A stretch of DNA of 64,000 bases, taken from contig NZ_VSFA01000011.1 in NCBI RefSeq assembly GCF_008119785.1, positions 58,659 to 122,658 on the forward strand. The letters are read 5' to 3'. Position numbers and translations under genes: made by a program. Shown here piece after piece: positions 52,661 through 61,356 of this stretch (positions within the stretch are counted from its first letter, which is position 1; every line of letters starts with the position of its first letter). The notes below the pieces were generated by a model, which saw only the letters and a list, made by a program, of their open reading frames with translations, was not told the origin of the DNA and made no database searches. The DNA comes from Micromonospora sp. MP36 (GTDB taxonomy: Bacteria; Actinomycetota; Actinomycetes; Mycobacteriales; Micromonosporaceae).

Positions 52661-55249
52661 GTGGGCAGGCTCGCGACCGCGTACGGGCAGGCGCTCGCCT
52701 TCCACCGGCAGGCCGTACGCCGGTGGGAGGCCGGGCGGCGGGCGCTCGCGGCGGCCGGGCCGGTCGCCCCGGGCAGCCCCGAGCTGGTCGCCCGGCTGGC
52801 CCGGCTCGGCGCCGAACTGGCCGCCGCCGCACCGGGCTCCGCCCGCCCGGCCACGACTCCCGTACCGGTCCGGGTCGGCGAGGCGACCACCCTGGACGGT
52901 GGCTTCCCGGTGCTGGTGCCGCTGGCCGGTGGCACGCATCTGGCGGTCGACGCCGACGCTCGCGATCCCCGGGTCGGTGAGCTGCTGCGGGCCGTGGTGG
53001 TGCGGCTGCTCACCGCCGCGCCGGCCGGCACGGTCCGGGTCGCCGGCATCGACCCCGCCGCGTTCGGCGCCGCGTTCCTGCCGCTGCGCCCGCTGCAGGA
53101 CGCCGGGGTGCTCGGCCCCGCCGCCACCACCGCCGCCGAGGTGACCGCCCTGCTCGACGAGGCGGAACGGCACGCCCGCGCCGCCCAGCACGCCGGCCGC
53201 GACGACCAGGAGCTGCTGCTGGTGATCGCCGCGTCCGCCCCGCCGCCCCGCGAGCTGGCCCGGCTCGCCGCGCTCACCCACGCCGGTCCGGCCGCGGCGG
53301 TCTGCGTGCTGCTCGCCGGCTACCCGGCCGCCGGCCCCGGCGACCCGCCACCGCCGCTCGGCGCCACCACCCAGCTCCGGCTGGGCGACCGGTACGCCCT
53401 GGTCGGCGACCCGCCCGGGCAGCCGTTCAGCGCCGACGGCAGCGGCCTGCCCGCCCCGGTGGTGCTCGACGGCGACCCGACCCACGCCACCGTCACCGGG
53501 CTGGCCCGGCAGCTCGCCACGGCCACCCGCCGGGCCGAGGCGGTGACCTTCGCCGACCTGCTCCCCGCCCGGCGCTGGGCCGAGTCGTCCGCCACCGGGC
53601 TGCGTACCGTGCTCGGCCGGTCCGGGCGGGAACTGGTCCCGGTCACCTTCGACGACGCCACCCCGCACTGGCTGGTCGGCGGGCGGACCGGCGCCGGCAA
53701 GACGGTGTTCCTGCTCGACGTGCTCTACGGCCTGGCCGCCCGGTACGCCCCCACCGAGCTCCAGCTCCTCCTGCTCGACTTCAAGGAGGGGGTCAGCTTC
53801 ACCGAGTTCGTGCCCACCGAGCGCGACCCGTCCTGGCTGCCGCACGCCCGCGCCGTCGGCATCGAGTCCGACCGCGAGTACGGCGTCGCCGTGCTGCGCG
53901 AGCTGCGCGCGGAGCTGACCCGCCGGGCAGACCTGCTCAAGCGGCACGGGGTCACCAAGCTCGCCGACCTGCCGGCCGCGCACCGGCCACCCCGGATCGT
54001 CACCGTGGTCGACGAGTTCCACGTGCTGTTCGCCGGCAACGACGCCCTCGCCCGGCAGGCCGTCGACCTGCTCGAGGAGTTGGCCCGCAAGGGCCGCTCG
54101 TACGGCCTGCACCTGGTGCTGGCCAGCCAGAGCACCACCGGCATCGAGGCCCTCTACGGCCGGGCCGAAGCCATCTTCGGCCAGTTCCCGTTGCGGGTCG
54201 CGCTCCCCGGCGGGGGTGGCGTGCTCGACCCGCTCAACGACGCCGCGCGGGCGCTGCGGGTGGGGACGGCCGTGGTCAACACCGCCGGGGGCGCGCCCGG
54301 CGCGAACACCGAGGTCCGTTTTCCCGACGCGCACACCGCCGGCGCCGACCTGGCCACCCTCCGGCACGAGCTGTTCCAGGCCCGGCCGGCGGACGCGCGT
54401 CCGCCCACCGTCTTCCGGGGGTACGAGACGCCGCGGCTGGCCGACGACCCCACCTGGGCCGGCCTGCGGCCGGGCACCGAGCCGCCGCTCGCCCTGGTCG
54501 GCCGGACCGTCGACGTGGCCGGCAGCACGGCGGCGTTCCGCCTGGACGCCACCCCCGGCCGGCACGTCGCCGTGGTCGGCACCGCGGCGGCCGGGATGGA
54601 CGTGCTCCGCGCGGCCACCCTCGGCCTGGCCCGCCAGCACGCCGCCGGCACGGCCCGCTTCCTGCTCGCCCCGCTGGCGCCCGGCACCACCGACGCCGCC
54701 GACGACCTGGCGATGACCCTGGCCGCCGCCGGCCACCCGGTCCGCCGCATCGACGCGCCGGAGCTGCGCGCCCAGCTCGCCGAGATGGCCGCCCCACCGG
54801 CGGGTACGCGACCGGGCGACCAGCCCGGTGGCGGTTCCGGACCCGGCGGCGTGTCGGCCGCGCCCGCCCCGGTCGGCGGCCGGACCTATCTGGTGGTGTT
54901 CGGCATGGACGCCGCCGCAGGCGTGCTCGCCGCCACCGAACCGGCCACCTTCCGCTCCGGGTACGACGACCTGCGGGCCGTGCTGCGCCAGGGACCGGCG
55001 CACGGGGTGCACCTGCTCGGCTGGTGGCGCGGGCTGCGCCGGCTCGGCGAGGATCTCGGCGGTACGCAGAACCGCGACGACCTGGCCTGCCTGGTCGCGC
55101 TGAACGTGCCCGGCGCCGACCTCGGCCTGCACCTCGGGGCGCACGACCTCGGCTACGCCCCGCGCGCCGGGCGGGCCCTGCTGGTGGACCGGCACGACCA
55201 GCGGACCGCCCTGATCGTGCCCTTCGTCGGCGACGGAGACGACGCGTGA
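52661..55249 (+). CDS. FtsK/SpoIIIE-type ATPase with a degenerate second nucleotide site
   Basis: 862 residues, no membrane helix. Residues 1-50 are a charged helix, 60-300 an uncharacterised domain, then an FtsK-type ATPase: Walker A VGGRTGAGKTVFLLDVL (about 338-353), LLLLDFKEGVSFTEF, Walker B RIVTVVDEFHVLFAG (about 446-460) and YGLHLVLASQSTTGIEAL. A second RecA-like domain follows with a broken Walker A (VAVVGTAAAGMDVLRAATLG, about 636) lacking the Lys-Thr. This stack of one good and one degenerate module recalls EccC ATPases of type VII secretion, but it has no FtsK gamma domain for DNA orientation. First gene of a four-gene cluster; coupled to the next through a repeat mini-ORF. Confidence 0.88.
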   Translation: MGRLATAYGQALAFHRQAVRRWEAGRRALAAAGPVAPGSPELVARLARLGAELAAAAPGSARPATTPVPVRVGEATTLDGGFPVLVPLAGGTHLAVDADARDPRVGELLRAVVVRLLTAAPAGTVRVAGIDPAAFGAAFLPLRPLQDAGVLGPAATTAAEVTALLDEAERHARAAQHAGRDDQELLLVIAASAPPPRELARLAALTHAGPAAAVCVLLAGYPAAGPGDPPPPLGATTQLRLGDRYALVGDPPGQPFSADGSGLPAPVVLDGDPTHATVTGLARQLATATRRAEAVTFADLLPARRWAESSATGLRTVLGRSGRELVPVTFDDATPHWLVGGRTGAGKTVFLLDVLYGLAARYAPTELQLLLLDFKEGVSFTEFVPTERDPSWLPHARAVGIESDREYGVAVLRELRAELTRRADLLKRHGVTKLADLPAAHRPPRIVTVVDEFHVLFAGNDALARQAVDLLEELARKGRSYGLHLVLASQSTTGIEALYGRAEAIFGQFPLRVALPGGGGVLDPLNDAARALRVGTAVVNTAGGAPGANTEVRFPDAHTAGADLATLRHELFQARPADARPPTVFRGYETPRLADDPTWAGLRPGTEPPLALVGRTVDVAGSTAAFRLDATPGRHVAVVGTAAAGMDVLRAATLGLARQHAAGTARFLLAPLAPGTTDAADDLAMTLAAAGHPVRRIDAPELRAQLAEMAAPPAGTRPGDQPGGGSGPGGVSAAPAPVGGRTYLVVFGMDAAAGVLAATEPATFRSGYDDLRAVLRQGPAHGVHLLGWWRGLRRLGEDLGGTQNRDDLACLVALNVPGADLGLHLGAHDLGYAPRAGRALLVDRHDQRTALIVPFVGDGDDA

Positions 55250-55320
55250 GCGAGCGAACCACCCGGCTCGACGGCGTGGCGCCTCGCGCCGCCGTGGAGC
55301 GGAGCGAGGCGGCGGCGTGA
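55246..55320 (+). repeat. Stop/start-bridging repeat mini-ORF after the FtsK-like gene
   Basis: 24 codons, GTG AGC GAG CGA start (V-S-E-R), with GTGA overlaps at both ends: FtsK-like stop at 55247-55249 and next gene GTG at 55317. Start-to-start distance is 71 (3n+2). The middle is diverged; the end (GAGCGGAGCGAGGCGGCGGC) again has the GAGC periodicity. Confidence 0.7.
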
Positions 55321-56225
55321 GCGGATTCGAGGAGTACGCGGCCCTGGCCCGGGAGCTGTCCGCACGGCAGCGCGGCGGGGAGCAGGCCGTCGCCGCCGAG
55401 GCGGAACGCCGCCGGTCCCTGCAGGCCGCCGTTGACCAGCTCGGCCAGCGGCTCGCCGCCCAGGGGCGGCGCCTCGACCAGCTCGGCCGGGCCGCCGGCC
55501 TCTCGCCGGCACCGGCGACGGACGCGCCGGACCCCGCTGCGGCCGCGTCCTCGGGCGCACCGGTGGCGGCCCCGATCGGGCCACCGGGGTCCGGGCTGCC
55601 GGCGCCCGCACCGGGCCCAGCCGGGGCACCCGGGACCGTGCCCGGGACCGGGACGGGAGCGGCACCGGGCAGCGCGCCGGGCGCGAACCGGGCGCCCGCC
55701 AACCCGCCGGGGACCGGGGCGGTGGCGACCGGCGGCGCAGCCGCCGCGCCGGGGCGGGCGGGCGTCGGGGCGTACCCCGAAGGGATGGTGCCCGGGCCCC
55801 GCGAGGGTGACGCGGCGGCGGAGCTGGCCGCGGCGCGGCAGCTGGTCGACGAGGCCGACCGGTACGGGCAGCAGGCCGAGGCGATCGCGCACCGGCCCGC
55901 GCTGCTGCCCACCTGGTCGCCGCCCGCGCGGGCCGTCGCGGTCTACGCCGCCTGCGCGCTGGCCGGCTCCGTGCTGATGCTGGTGGCGCTGGTGGGCTCG
56001 CCGATTCCGGCGACCGGGCTGTCGCTGGTGGCCGCCGCCTCGTGCGCGGGCGTTCCGCTGCTGTCGTTCCTCGCCGGGCACCTGGTGCTCGGCCGGTGGG
56101 GCCGGCCGCCGATCAGCACCGACCTGCCGTCGTCGCGGTACGTCCCGCTCGGCTTCGTGATCTGTGCGCTGTTCTCGCCGTCGCTGTTCTGCGTGTATCT
56201 CCTGGTGTTCCGCCTGATGCGCTGA
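55317..56225 (+). CDS. Coiled-coil, Pro-rich, three-helix membrane protein of the FtsK-like cluster
   Basis: 302 residues. About 1-60 is a coiled coil (ELSARQRGGEQAVAAEAERRRSLQAAVDQLG). About 65-155 is a disordered Ala/Gly/Pro segment. About 163-190 is a second helical region (AAAELAAARQLVDEADRYGQQAEAIAH). Then three hydrophobic segments: AVYAACALAGSVLMLVALVG, GLSLVAAASCAGVPLLSFLAG and LGFVICALFSPSLFCVYLLVF. It could anchor the soluble FtsK-like ATPase to the membrane. No family recognised. GTG 55317 overlaps the mini-ORF stop. Confidence 0.8.
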   Translation: MSGFEEYAALARELSARQRGGEQAVAAEAERRRSLQAAVDQLGQRLAAQGRRLDQLGRAAGLSPAPATDAPDPAAAASSGAPVAAPIGPPGSGLPAPAPGPAGAPGTVPGTGTGAAPGSAPGANRAPANPPGTGAVATGGAAAAPGRAGVGAYPEGMVPGPREGDAAAELAAARQLVDEADRYGQQAEAIAHRPALLPTWSPPARAVAVYAACALAGSVLMLVALVGSPIPATGLSLVAAASCAGVPLLSFLAGHLVLGRWGRPPISTDLPSSRYVPLGFVICALFSPSLFCVYLLVFRLMR

Positions 56226-56361
56226 CCGCGACCCCGGGCCGGTGCGCCGCCATCCGTGGCGCGGCACGCCACTGCGGTCATCCGGGCGCGTGATCGGGTG
56301 GTCGCGGGGCATGCGGCGATCTCGTAGGCTCCTCTGTGTCCCGAGCGGGCGGGGAGGGCGC

Positions 56362-56391
56362 GTGAGCGAGCGAAGCGGGGCGGTGGCGTGA
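56362..56391 (+). repeat. Short repeat mini-ORF before the 87-residue coiled-coil gene
   Basis: Nine codons, GTG AGC GAG CGA AGC GGG GCG GTG GCG TGA, stop overlapping GTG 56388. It has a ribosome site (GGGGAGGG) just upstream. Same length as the copy at 1438-1467; start-to-start distance 26. Confidence 0.65.
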
Positions 56392-56651
56392 GCGCGGCGC
56401 AGATCATCGCGAGGCTGGCGGCGGCGGCCCAGAAGCTGGACGAGGCGAAGGCCAAGACGGCGGCCGCGGCGCAGGACGCCGCGGAGGCGCGGGCGCTGGT
56501 GGCCGGCGCGCTGGAGGGGGTGGCCGCCGGGCCGTTGCTCGGCGTGATCGACGCCTACCGGCAGGCCCTGGCCCAGGCCGCCCAGGGCGGCGAGCCCGCC
56601 CGGCAGCACGTCCAGGAGACGATCGCCAAGGTCCAGGCGCTGGGAAACTGA
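56388..56651 (+). CDS. Small all-helical protein of the FtsK-like cluster (DUF6244-like)
   Basis: 87 residues, almost entirely helix: residues 3-42 (QIIARLAAAAQKLDEAKAKT, then AAAAQDAAEARALVAGAL) and 52-85 (LLGVIDAYRQALAQAAQGGE, then PARQHVQETIAKVQALG), with a Gly-containing turn between. Size and helical hairpin recall WXG100 proteins but the WXG motif is absent (GVAAGP at the turn). Its resemblance to actinobacterial DUF6244 proteins is from memory of the S-x-x-x-I-I-x-x-L start and is tentative. GTG 56388 overlaps the mini-ORF stop. Next gene starts six bases after its stop. Confidence 0.8.
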   Translation: MSAAQIIARLAAAAQKLDEAKAKTAAAAQDAAEARALVAGALEGVAAGPLLGVIDAYRQALAQAAQGGEPARQHVQETIAKVQALGN

Positions 56652-56657
56652 CCGCCG

Positions 56658-57104
56658 ATGAGCGACCTCAACGAGTCCGCCCGCAGCGGTGAGCTGGATG
56701 GATTCCACATCGGCCACCTGCCGGCCGGGGTCGGCACGGAGGTGTCGGACTTCGCCAGCGAGTGGGACGACGTCAGCTTCGCCACCCGGGTCTGGGAGCG
56801 CCGGGTCGCGGAGGGCCACCGGGTCGACCTGCGGATGCACATCCTCCGGGGTGACCGGCTCGCCGACCTCACCGCCGTGCACGACTTCCTCGCCGAATAC
56901 CACGAGCGCGACCCCGCCAGCGGGGAGTGGGCCGAGTTCGCCCACCCCGACGGTCCCGGCCTGATCGGCGACGGCGAGGCGTTCTGGCTGGTCGAGCCGG
57001 GCATCGCGGTCGACGTGCTGGTCAACCCGGAGCGGTACGACCGGGCGGCGTTGTCGGCGACCGCTCGCGCCGTCACCCGCGCCGGCGGCACTGTGGCGGA
57101 GTGA
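56658..57104 (+). CDS. Hypothetical acidic protein, last gene of the FtsK-like cluster
   Basis: 148 residues, acidic, no signal or membrane segment. It starts MSDLNESARSGELDGFHIGHLPAGVGTEVSDFASEWDDVSFATRVWERR. Central segments VDLRMHILRGDRLADLTAVHDFLAEYHERD and EAFWLVEPGIAVDVLVNPERYD suggest an alpha/beta fold. I do not recognise a family. Six bases separate it from the previous gene, so it belongs to the same operon. It may be a cytoplasmic accessory of the cluster. Confidence 0.8.
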   Translation: MSDLNESARSGELDGFHIGHLPAGVGTEVSDFASEWDDVSFATRVWERRVAEGHRVDLRMHILRGDRLADLTAVHDFLAEYHERDPASGEWAEFAHPDGPGLIGDGEAFWLVEPGIAVDVLVNPERYDRAALSATARAVTRAGGTVAE

Positions 57105-57193
57105 GCGCCCGGCCTCGCTTCCGCACACCGTTCACGTCCCTCCACAATCGACCGATGTCCGGTAGGCCGGTTTGTGCGGTGGATGGGACAATG

Positions 57194-57245
57194 GTTACCG
57201 GCGCGTAACTTATCATTGACGCGCGTGAATTAGACCACGCATCAT
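57194..57245 (+). promoter_or_regulatory. Operator and promoter region of the lipase gene
   Basis: GTTAC (57194-57198) and GTAAC (57205-57209) form an inverted repeat just before TTGACG (57216-57221), a good -35; CATCAT (57240-57245) is the -10 at an 18-base spacing. The stretch is AT-richer than its surroundings. Confidence 0.5.
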
Positions 57246-57317
57246 CGTTCCCACGATCGATCGGATCCCCCACCCGTCCCCCCGGTTCCCCGGGTGCCTC
57301 CCACCGGAGGTGCAGCC

Positions 57318-58118
57318 ATGCTGCTCCGAAAGATCCTGGTCGCCGCCACCGCCGTCGCGGCCCTGCTGCTGTCCGCCACCGCCGCCCAGGCCGCCCCCGC
57401 GGGCGACGCCGCGACCACCACCGAGGCCACCGGGACCGCCGGCCGCACCGCCGCGGCCACCGCCAACCCGGTCATCGTCGTCGGGGGCCTGATCGGGGTC
57501 TCCATCGCGTACGAGCCGATTGCCGCCCGGCTGCGCGCCGACGGCTACCGGGTCTCCATCTACCAGCTCCCCGACCTCGGCTTCGGCGACATCCGGGCAT
57601 CCGCCCGGGCCCTGTCGTCCTACGTGGACCTGGTCCGCGCGGCCACCGGGGCGGCCAAGGTGGACCTGGTCACCCACTCCGAGGGCGGCCTGGTCTCCCG
57701 TTGGTACGTGAAGTACCTCGGCGGCGTCGACAAGGTCGGCCGCTACCTCAGCCTGGGCACCCCGCAGCAGGGCACCTACGTGGCGAACATCGTCGAGTTC
57801 GTCGGGCTCGGCGACTGCGCCGGCGTCATCGCCTGCCAGCAGATGGCGATCGGCTCGGACTTCCTCGCCACCCTCAACGCCGGCGACGACACCCCGGGTG
57901 CGGTGCGCTGGACCACGATCCGGACCTGGCAGGACGAGCTGGTCCGGCCGGTCGACAACGCCACCCTCGCCGACGGCGCGACCAACGTGCTGATCCAGTC
58001 GTCGTGCCCGCTGCGGGTGGTCGGCCACCTCGGCCTCGTCCTCGACGGCACCGCCTACAGCGTCGTCCGGCAGGCGCTCGCCGGCGCCCCGATCCAGCCG
58101 AACTGCTTCGCCATCTGA
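57318..58118 (+). CDS. Secreted lipase/esterase (class 2-type alpha/beta hydrolase)
   Basis: 266 residues. Signal peptide MLLRKILVAATAVAALLLSA with cleavage near AAQAA-PAG. The mature enzyme starts its first strand at PVIVVGGLIGVSIAYEPIAARL (oxyanion loop GG) and has the nucleophile elbow VDLVTHSEGGLVSRWYV (T-H-S-E-G). The catalytic Asp is probably in VRPVDNATLADGATNV and the His in LRVVGHLGLVLD. Two Cys pairs (GDCAGVIACQQ; SSCPLR and PNCFAI) suggest disulfides, as in Streptomyces secreted esterases. ATG 57318 has GGAGGT at a normal distance. Confidence 0.92.
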   Translation: MLLRKILVAATAVAALLLSATAAQAAPAGDAATTTEATGTAGRTAAATANPVIVVGGLIGVSIAYEPIAARLRADGYRVSIYQLPDLGFGDIRASARALSSYVDLVRAATGAAKVDLVTHSEGGLVSRWYVKYLGGVDKVGRYLSLGTPQQGTYVANIVEFVGLGDCAGVIACQQMAIGSDFLATLNAGDDTPGAVRWTTIRTWQDELVRPVDNATLADGATNVLIQSSCPLRVVGHLGLVLDGTAYSVVRQALAGAPIQPNCFAI

Positions 58119-58298
58119 TCCCGGTCGCGACGGGCGGCCGGGTGCCGCCCGCCGGCCCACCGTACCCGTCCCCTCGCGCGGGACGAACGGCGCAGCACGT
58201 CGACAACCCGGCGGCGCCCCGGGCAGTTGCGCCGAGCGACCGCGAGGGCCCTCCGCGCCGTGCGACGCTGGGCCGGGGCGTACGTCTGGAGGTGCGAC

Positions 58299-58664
58299 AT
58301 GGCCGGGACGCCGCAGGTCGACTTCGCGCTCGACACGTACGAGTGCATCGTGCTCTACCCGGGGCCGTCCGGCCGGGCCCTGCCCGAGGAGACGGTGCAG
58401 CGGTTGCAGGCCGAGCACCAGGAGCACATGCAGGCGCCGCAACGGCGGGGCATCATCCTGGTCGCCGGCTCGGTGGACGGCCCCGCCCGCGAGCCGGACC
58501 CGCCGATCGGCTTCGGCCTGGCCCGTACCGGCTCCGTGGACGACGTGCGCAGCGTCATGGAGGCCGACCCGGCCGTGCAGGCCGGGCTCTACCGGGTGGA
58601 TGTGCTGACCTTCCTGTGCCCGGCCGGCTCGCTGGAGTTCCCGCTCGCCACGGCGCAGCGCTGA
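58299..58664 (+). CDS. YCII-related protein
   Basis: 121 residues with the ferredoxin-like YCII fold: YECIVLYPGPSGRALPEETVQRLQAEHQEHM, then GIILVAGSVDGP, IGFGLARTGSVDDVRSVMEADPAVQAGLYRVDVLTF. The conserved His (EHQEHM) and Asp (EADPAV) form the active-site pair proposed for YciI. No known substrate. ATG 58299 has GGAGGTG eight bases upstream. The gene stands alone. Confidence 0.85.
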   Translation: MAGTPQVDFALDTYECIVLYPGPSGRALPEETVQRLQAEHQEHMQAPQRRGIILVAGSVDGPAREPDPPIGFGLARTGSVDDVRSVMEADPAVQAGLYRVDVLTFLCPAGSLEFPLATAQR

Positions 58665-58905
58665 GCGCGTCGAGCGACGGTCGACGCCGCCTCGACCGGC
58701 GCTCGCGGGCGGGTCGGGAGCGCCCCGACAGGGGATGACCGCGAGGAGTACGATTTCCGCCGCGCGGTCGCCGATGCCCGCCACACACGACGTCCCGGGT
58801 GCGGTTCCCGCCGCCCGCCGCGCGGGGATCGCGCGTCGTCGGACAAATGTTCCGCACTCTGAAAGGGGTCGGCCGGGAGGTCGACCCGGAGGAGAGACTA
58901 GCCTG

Positions 58906-60354
58906 ATGGGCGTGACACGCCGCGCGAAGATCGTCTGCACCCTCGGCCCCGCCACCTCGTCCCCGGAGCGGATCCGTGGCCTCGTCGAGGCGGGCATGAA
59001 CGTGGCGAGGCTCAACTTCAGCCACGGCAGTCACGCCGACCACGAGGCGGTCTACCGGCTGGTCCGTGAGGCGGCCGAAGCTGCCGGACGCCCGGTGGCG
59101 ATCCTCGCCGACCTGCAGGGCCCGAAGATCCGGCTCGGCCGGTTCGCCGACGGCCCGCACGAGTGGCGTACCGGCGACTCGGTGGTCATCACCGCCGACG
59201 ACATCCTCGGCAGCAAGGAGCGGGTCTCCTGCACCTACCGGAAGCTGCCCCAGGAGGTGAAGCCGGGCGACCGGCTGCTGATCGACGACGGCCGGGTGGC
59301 GGTCGAGGTCAGCGACGTCACCGGCAACGACATCCGCGTCCTGGTCACCGAGGGCGGCGCGGTCTCCAACAACAAGGGTGTCTCGCTGCCCAACGTGGCG
59401 GTCAGCGTCCCGGCCCTGTCGGAGAAGGACGCCGCGGACCTGCGGTTCTCGCTCGGACTGGGCGTCGACCTGATCGCGCTCTCCTTCGTGCGCTCGCCGG
59501 AGGACATCAAGCTGGTGCACGCGATCATGGCCGAGGAGGGCGTGCAGCGCCCGGTGCTGGCCAAGGTCGAGAAGCCCGAGGCGGTCGACCACCTGGAGGC
59601 GATCGTGCTCGCCTTCGACGGGGTCATGGTGGCCCGCGGTGACCTCGGCGTCGAGCTCCCGCTGGACCAGGTGCCGCTGGTGCAGAAGCGTGCCGTGCAG
59701 CTCTGCCGGGAGAACGCCAAGCCGGTCATCGTGGCCACCCAGATGCTCGACTCCATGATCGAGAATTCGCGGCCGACCCGCGCCGAGGCATCCGACGTGG
59801 CCAACGCGGTGCTCGACGGCGCCGACGCGGTGATGCTCTCCGGCGAGACCAGCGTCGGCAAGTACCCGGTGCTCACGGTCAGCACCATGGCGAAGATCAT
59901 CTCCACCACCGAGTCGGGGTCGATCGCCGTGCCGCGGCTGCAGCACGACCCGCGTACGCACGGCGGCGCCCTCACCGTCGGCGCGTCCTCCATCGCCCGG
60001 GCCATCGGCGCCAAGGCGCTGGTCGCCTTCTCGCAGACCGGCGACACCGTCCGGCGGCTCAGCCGGCTGCACTGCGACCTGCCGCTGCTCGCCTTCACCC
60101 CGGTGCCCGAGGTGCGCAACCAGCTCGCCCTCTCCTGGGGCGTGGAGACCTTCCTGATGCCGTTCGTCGCGCACACCGACGACATGTTCCGCCAGGTCGA
60201 CCAGGCGCTGCTCGGCCTCAACCGGGCCAACCCCGGCGACCACGTGGTGATCGTGGCCGGCAGCCCGCCCGGCACCCCCGGCTCCACCAACACCCTGCGG
60301 GTGCACCAGCTCGGCTCGCTGGTCGACGCCGCCTCGGCGCGGGCCCTGCAGTGA
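58906..60354 (+). CDS. pyk: Pyruvate kinase
   Basis: 482 residues; makes pyruvate and ATP from PEP and ADP. Motifs: TRRAKIVCTLGPATSS, GMNVARLNFSHGSHADH, LQGPKIRLG, the active-site Lys/Glu segment LAKVEKPEAVDHLEAI, VMVARGDLGVELPLDQV and VIVATQMLDSMIEN. The C-terminal domain (ALVAFSQTGDTVRRLSR) forms the effector site. ATG 58906 has GGAGGAGA about ten bases upstream; GTG 58912 is an alternative. tesB overlaps the stop by GTGA. Confidence 0.97.
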   Translation: MGVTRRAKIVCTLGPATSSPERIRGLVEAGMNVARLNFSHGSHADHEAVYRLVREAAEAAGRPVAILADLQGPKIRLGRFADGPHEWRTGDSVVITADDILGSKERVSCTYRKLPQEVKPGDRLLIDDGRVAVEVSDVTGNDIRVLVTEGGAVSNNKGVSLPNVAVSVPALSEKDAADLRFSLGLGVDLIALSFVRSPEDIKLVHAIMAEEGVQRPVLAKVEKPEAVDHLEAIVLAFDGVMVARGDLGVELPLDQVPLVQKRAVQLCRENAKPVIVATQMLDSMIENSRPTRAEASDVANAVLDGADAVMLSGETSVGKYPVLTVSTMAKIISTTESGSIAVPRLQHDPRTHGGALTVGASSIARAIGAKALVAFSQTGDTVRRLSRLHCDLPLLAFTPVPEVRNQLALSWGVETFLMPFVAHTDDMFRQVDQALLGLNRANPGDHVVIVAGSPPGTPGSTNTLRVHQLGSLVDAASARALQ

Positions 60355-61232
60355 CCGGACCGGTGGCGACCGGCCAGGCCGCGGTCGACCAGCTCCTCGA
60401 GGTCCTCGACCTGGACCAGGTCGGCGAGATGACCTTCCGGGGGATCAGCCCCCCGGTCGGCCCACAACGGGTGTACGGCGGCCAGGTCGCCGGCCAGGCC
60501 CTGGTGGCCGCCGGCCGCACCGTCGACCCGGAGCGCTTCGTGCACTCGCTGCACGGCTACTTCGTCCGCCCCGGCGACCCGGCCGAGCCGATCGAGTACC
60601 AGGTCGAGAACATCCGGGACGGCCGCTCCTTCTCGGTCCGCCGTTCCGTCGCGCTCCAGCACGACAAGCCGATCTTCTTCATGTCGGCCTCGTTCCAGCG
60701 GCAGGAGGAGGGGCTGGACCACCACGCGCCGGCCCCGCCGGACGTGCCCGGGCCGGACGAGGTCCCGACCATGGCCGACCGGCTCGCCCGCTACCCGGAG
60801 CGGCTCGGCATCTGGGGCCAGATCCCGCGGCCGATCGACGTTCGCTACGTCGGCGAGCCCGGCTGGGTACGCCCCGGCGACCGCCCCGCCGAGCCGCACC
60901 AGCGGGTCTGGATGCGCATCGACGGCAAGCTGCCGGACGATCCGCTGCTGCACGCCTGCGCCCTCACGTATGCCTCCGACCTGACCCTGCTCGACTCGGT
61001 GCTGTCGGTGCACGGCGAGGTGTGGGGCCCCGGGGGAGTGGTGGGCGCCAGCCTCGACCACGCGCTCTGGTTCCACCGGACGTTCCGCGCCGACGAGTGG
61101 TTCCTCTACGACTGCTGGAGCCCGTCCGCCTCCGGCGCCCGCGGGCTGGCCACCGGCCGGATGTTCACCACGGACGGCCGGCACATCGCCAGCGCCGTGC
61201 AGGAGGGGCTGCTGCGCCGCGTGGGCGCCTGA
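60351..61232 (+). CDS. tesB: Acyl-CoA thioesterase II
   Basis: 293 residues of the double-hotdog TesB family, which hydrolyse medium and long acyl-CoA. Segments: RVYGGQVAGQALVAAGRTV, VHSLHGYFVRPGDPAEPIEYQVENIRDGRSFSVRRSVALQ in the first hotdog; DLTLLDSVLSVHG, VVGASLDHALWFHRTF and EWFLYDCWSPSASGARGL in the second, with the catalytic Asp in SLDHALWFH. GTG 60351 overlaps the pyk stop, so the two are translated together. A copy of the 51-base repeat follows the stop immediately. Confidence 0.95.
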   Translation: MTGPVATGQAAVDQLLEVLDLDQVGEMTFRGISPPVGPQRVYGGQVAGQALVAAGRTVDPERFVHSLHGYFVRPGDPAEPIEYQVENIRDGRSFSVRRSVALQHDKPIFFMSASFQRQEEGLDHHAPAPPDVPGPDEVPTMADRLARYPERLGIWGQIPRPIDVRYVGEPGWVRPGDRPAEPHQRVWMRIDGKLPDDPLLHACALTYASDLTLLDSVLSVHGEVWGPGGVVGASLDHALWFHRTFRADEWFLYDCWSPSASGARGLATGRMFTTDGRHIASAVQEGLLRRVGA

Positions 61233-61234
61233 CC

Positions 61235-61285
61235 GACGGCTCCAGGTCGCGGCGCGGCGACAGACGCGCCGAGCTGGAGTCGTCG
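61235..61285. repeat. 51-base dispersed repeat after tesB
   Basis: Matches 46624-46674 at 46 of 51 positions. The ends are near-complementary (CTCCAGGTCG and CGAGCTGGAG), so it can fold and may act as terminator here. Confidence 0.7.
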
Positions 61286-61356
61286 CAGGGCAATCGTGCC
61301 CGTTCGGCCGAGGGGCGGGGATCCGGCTGGCTGACCAGCCGACTAACCTTGCCGAC

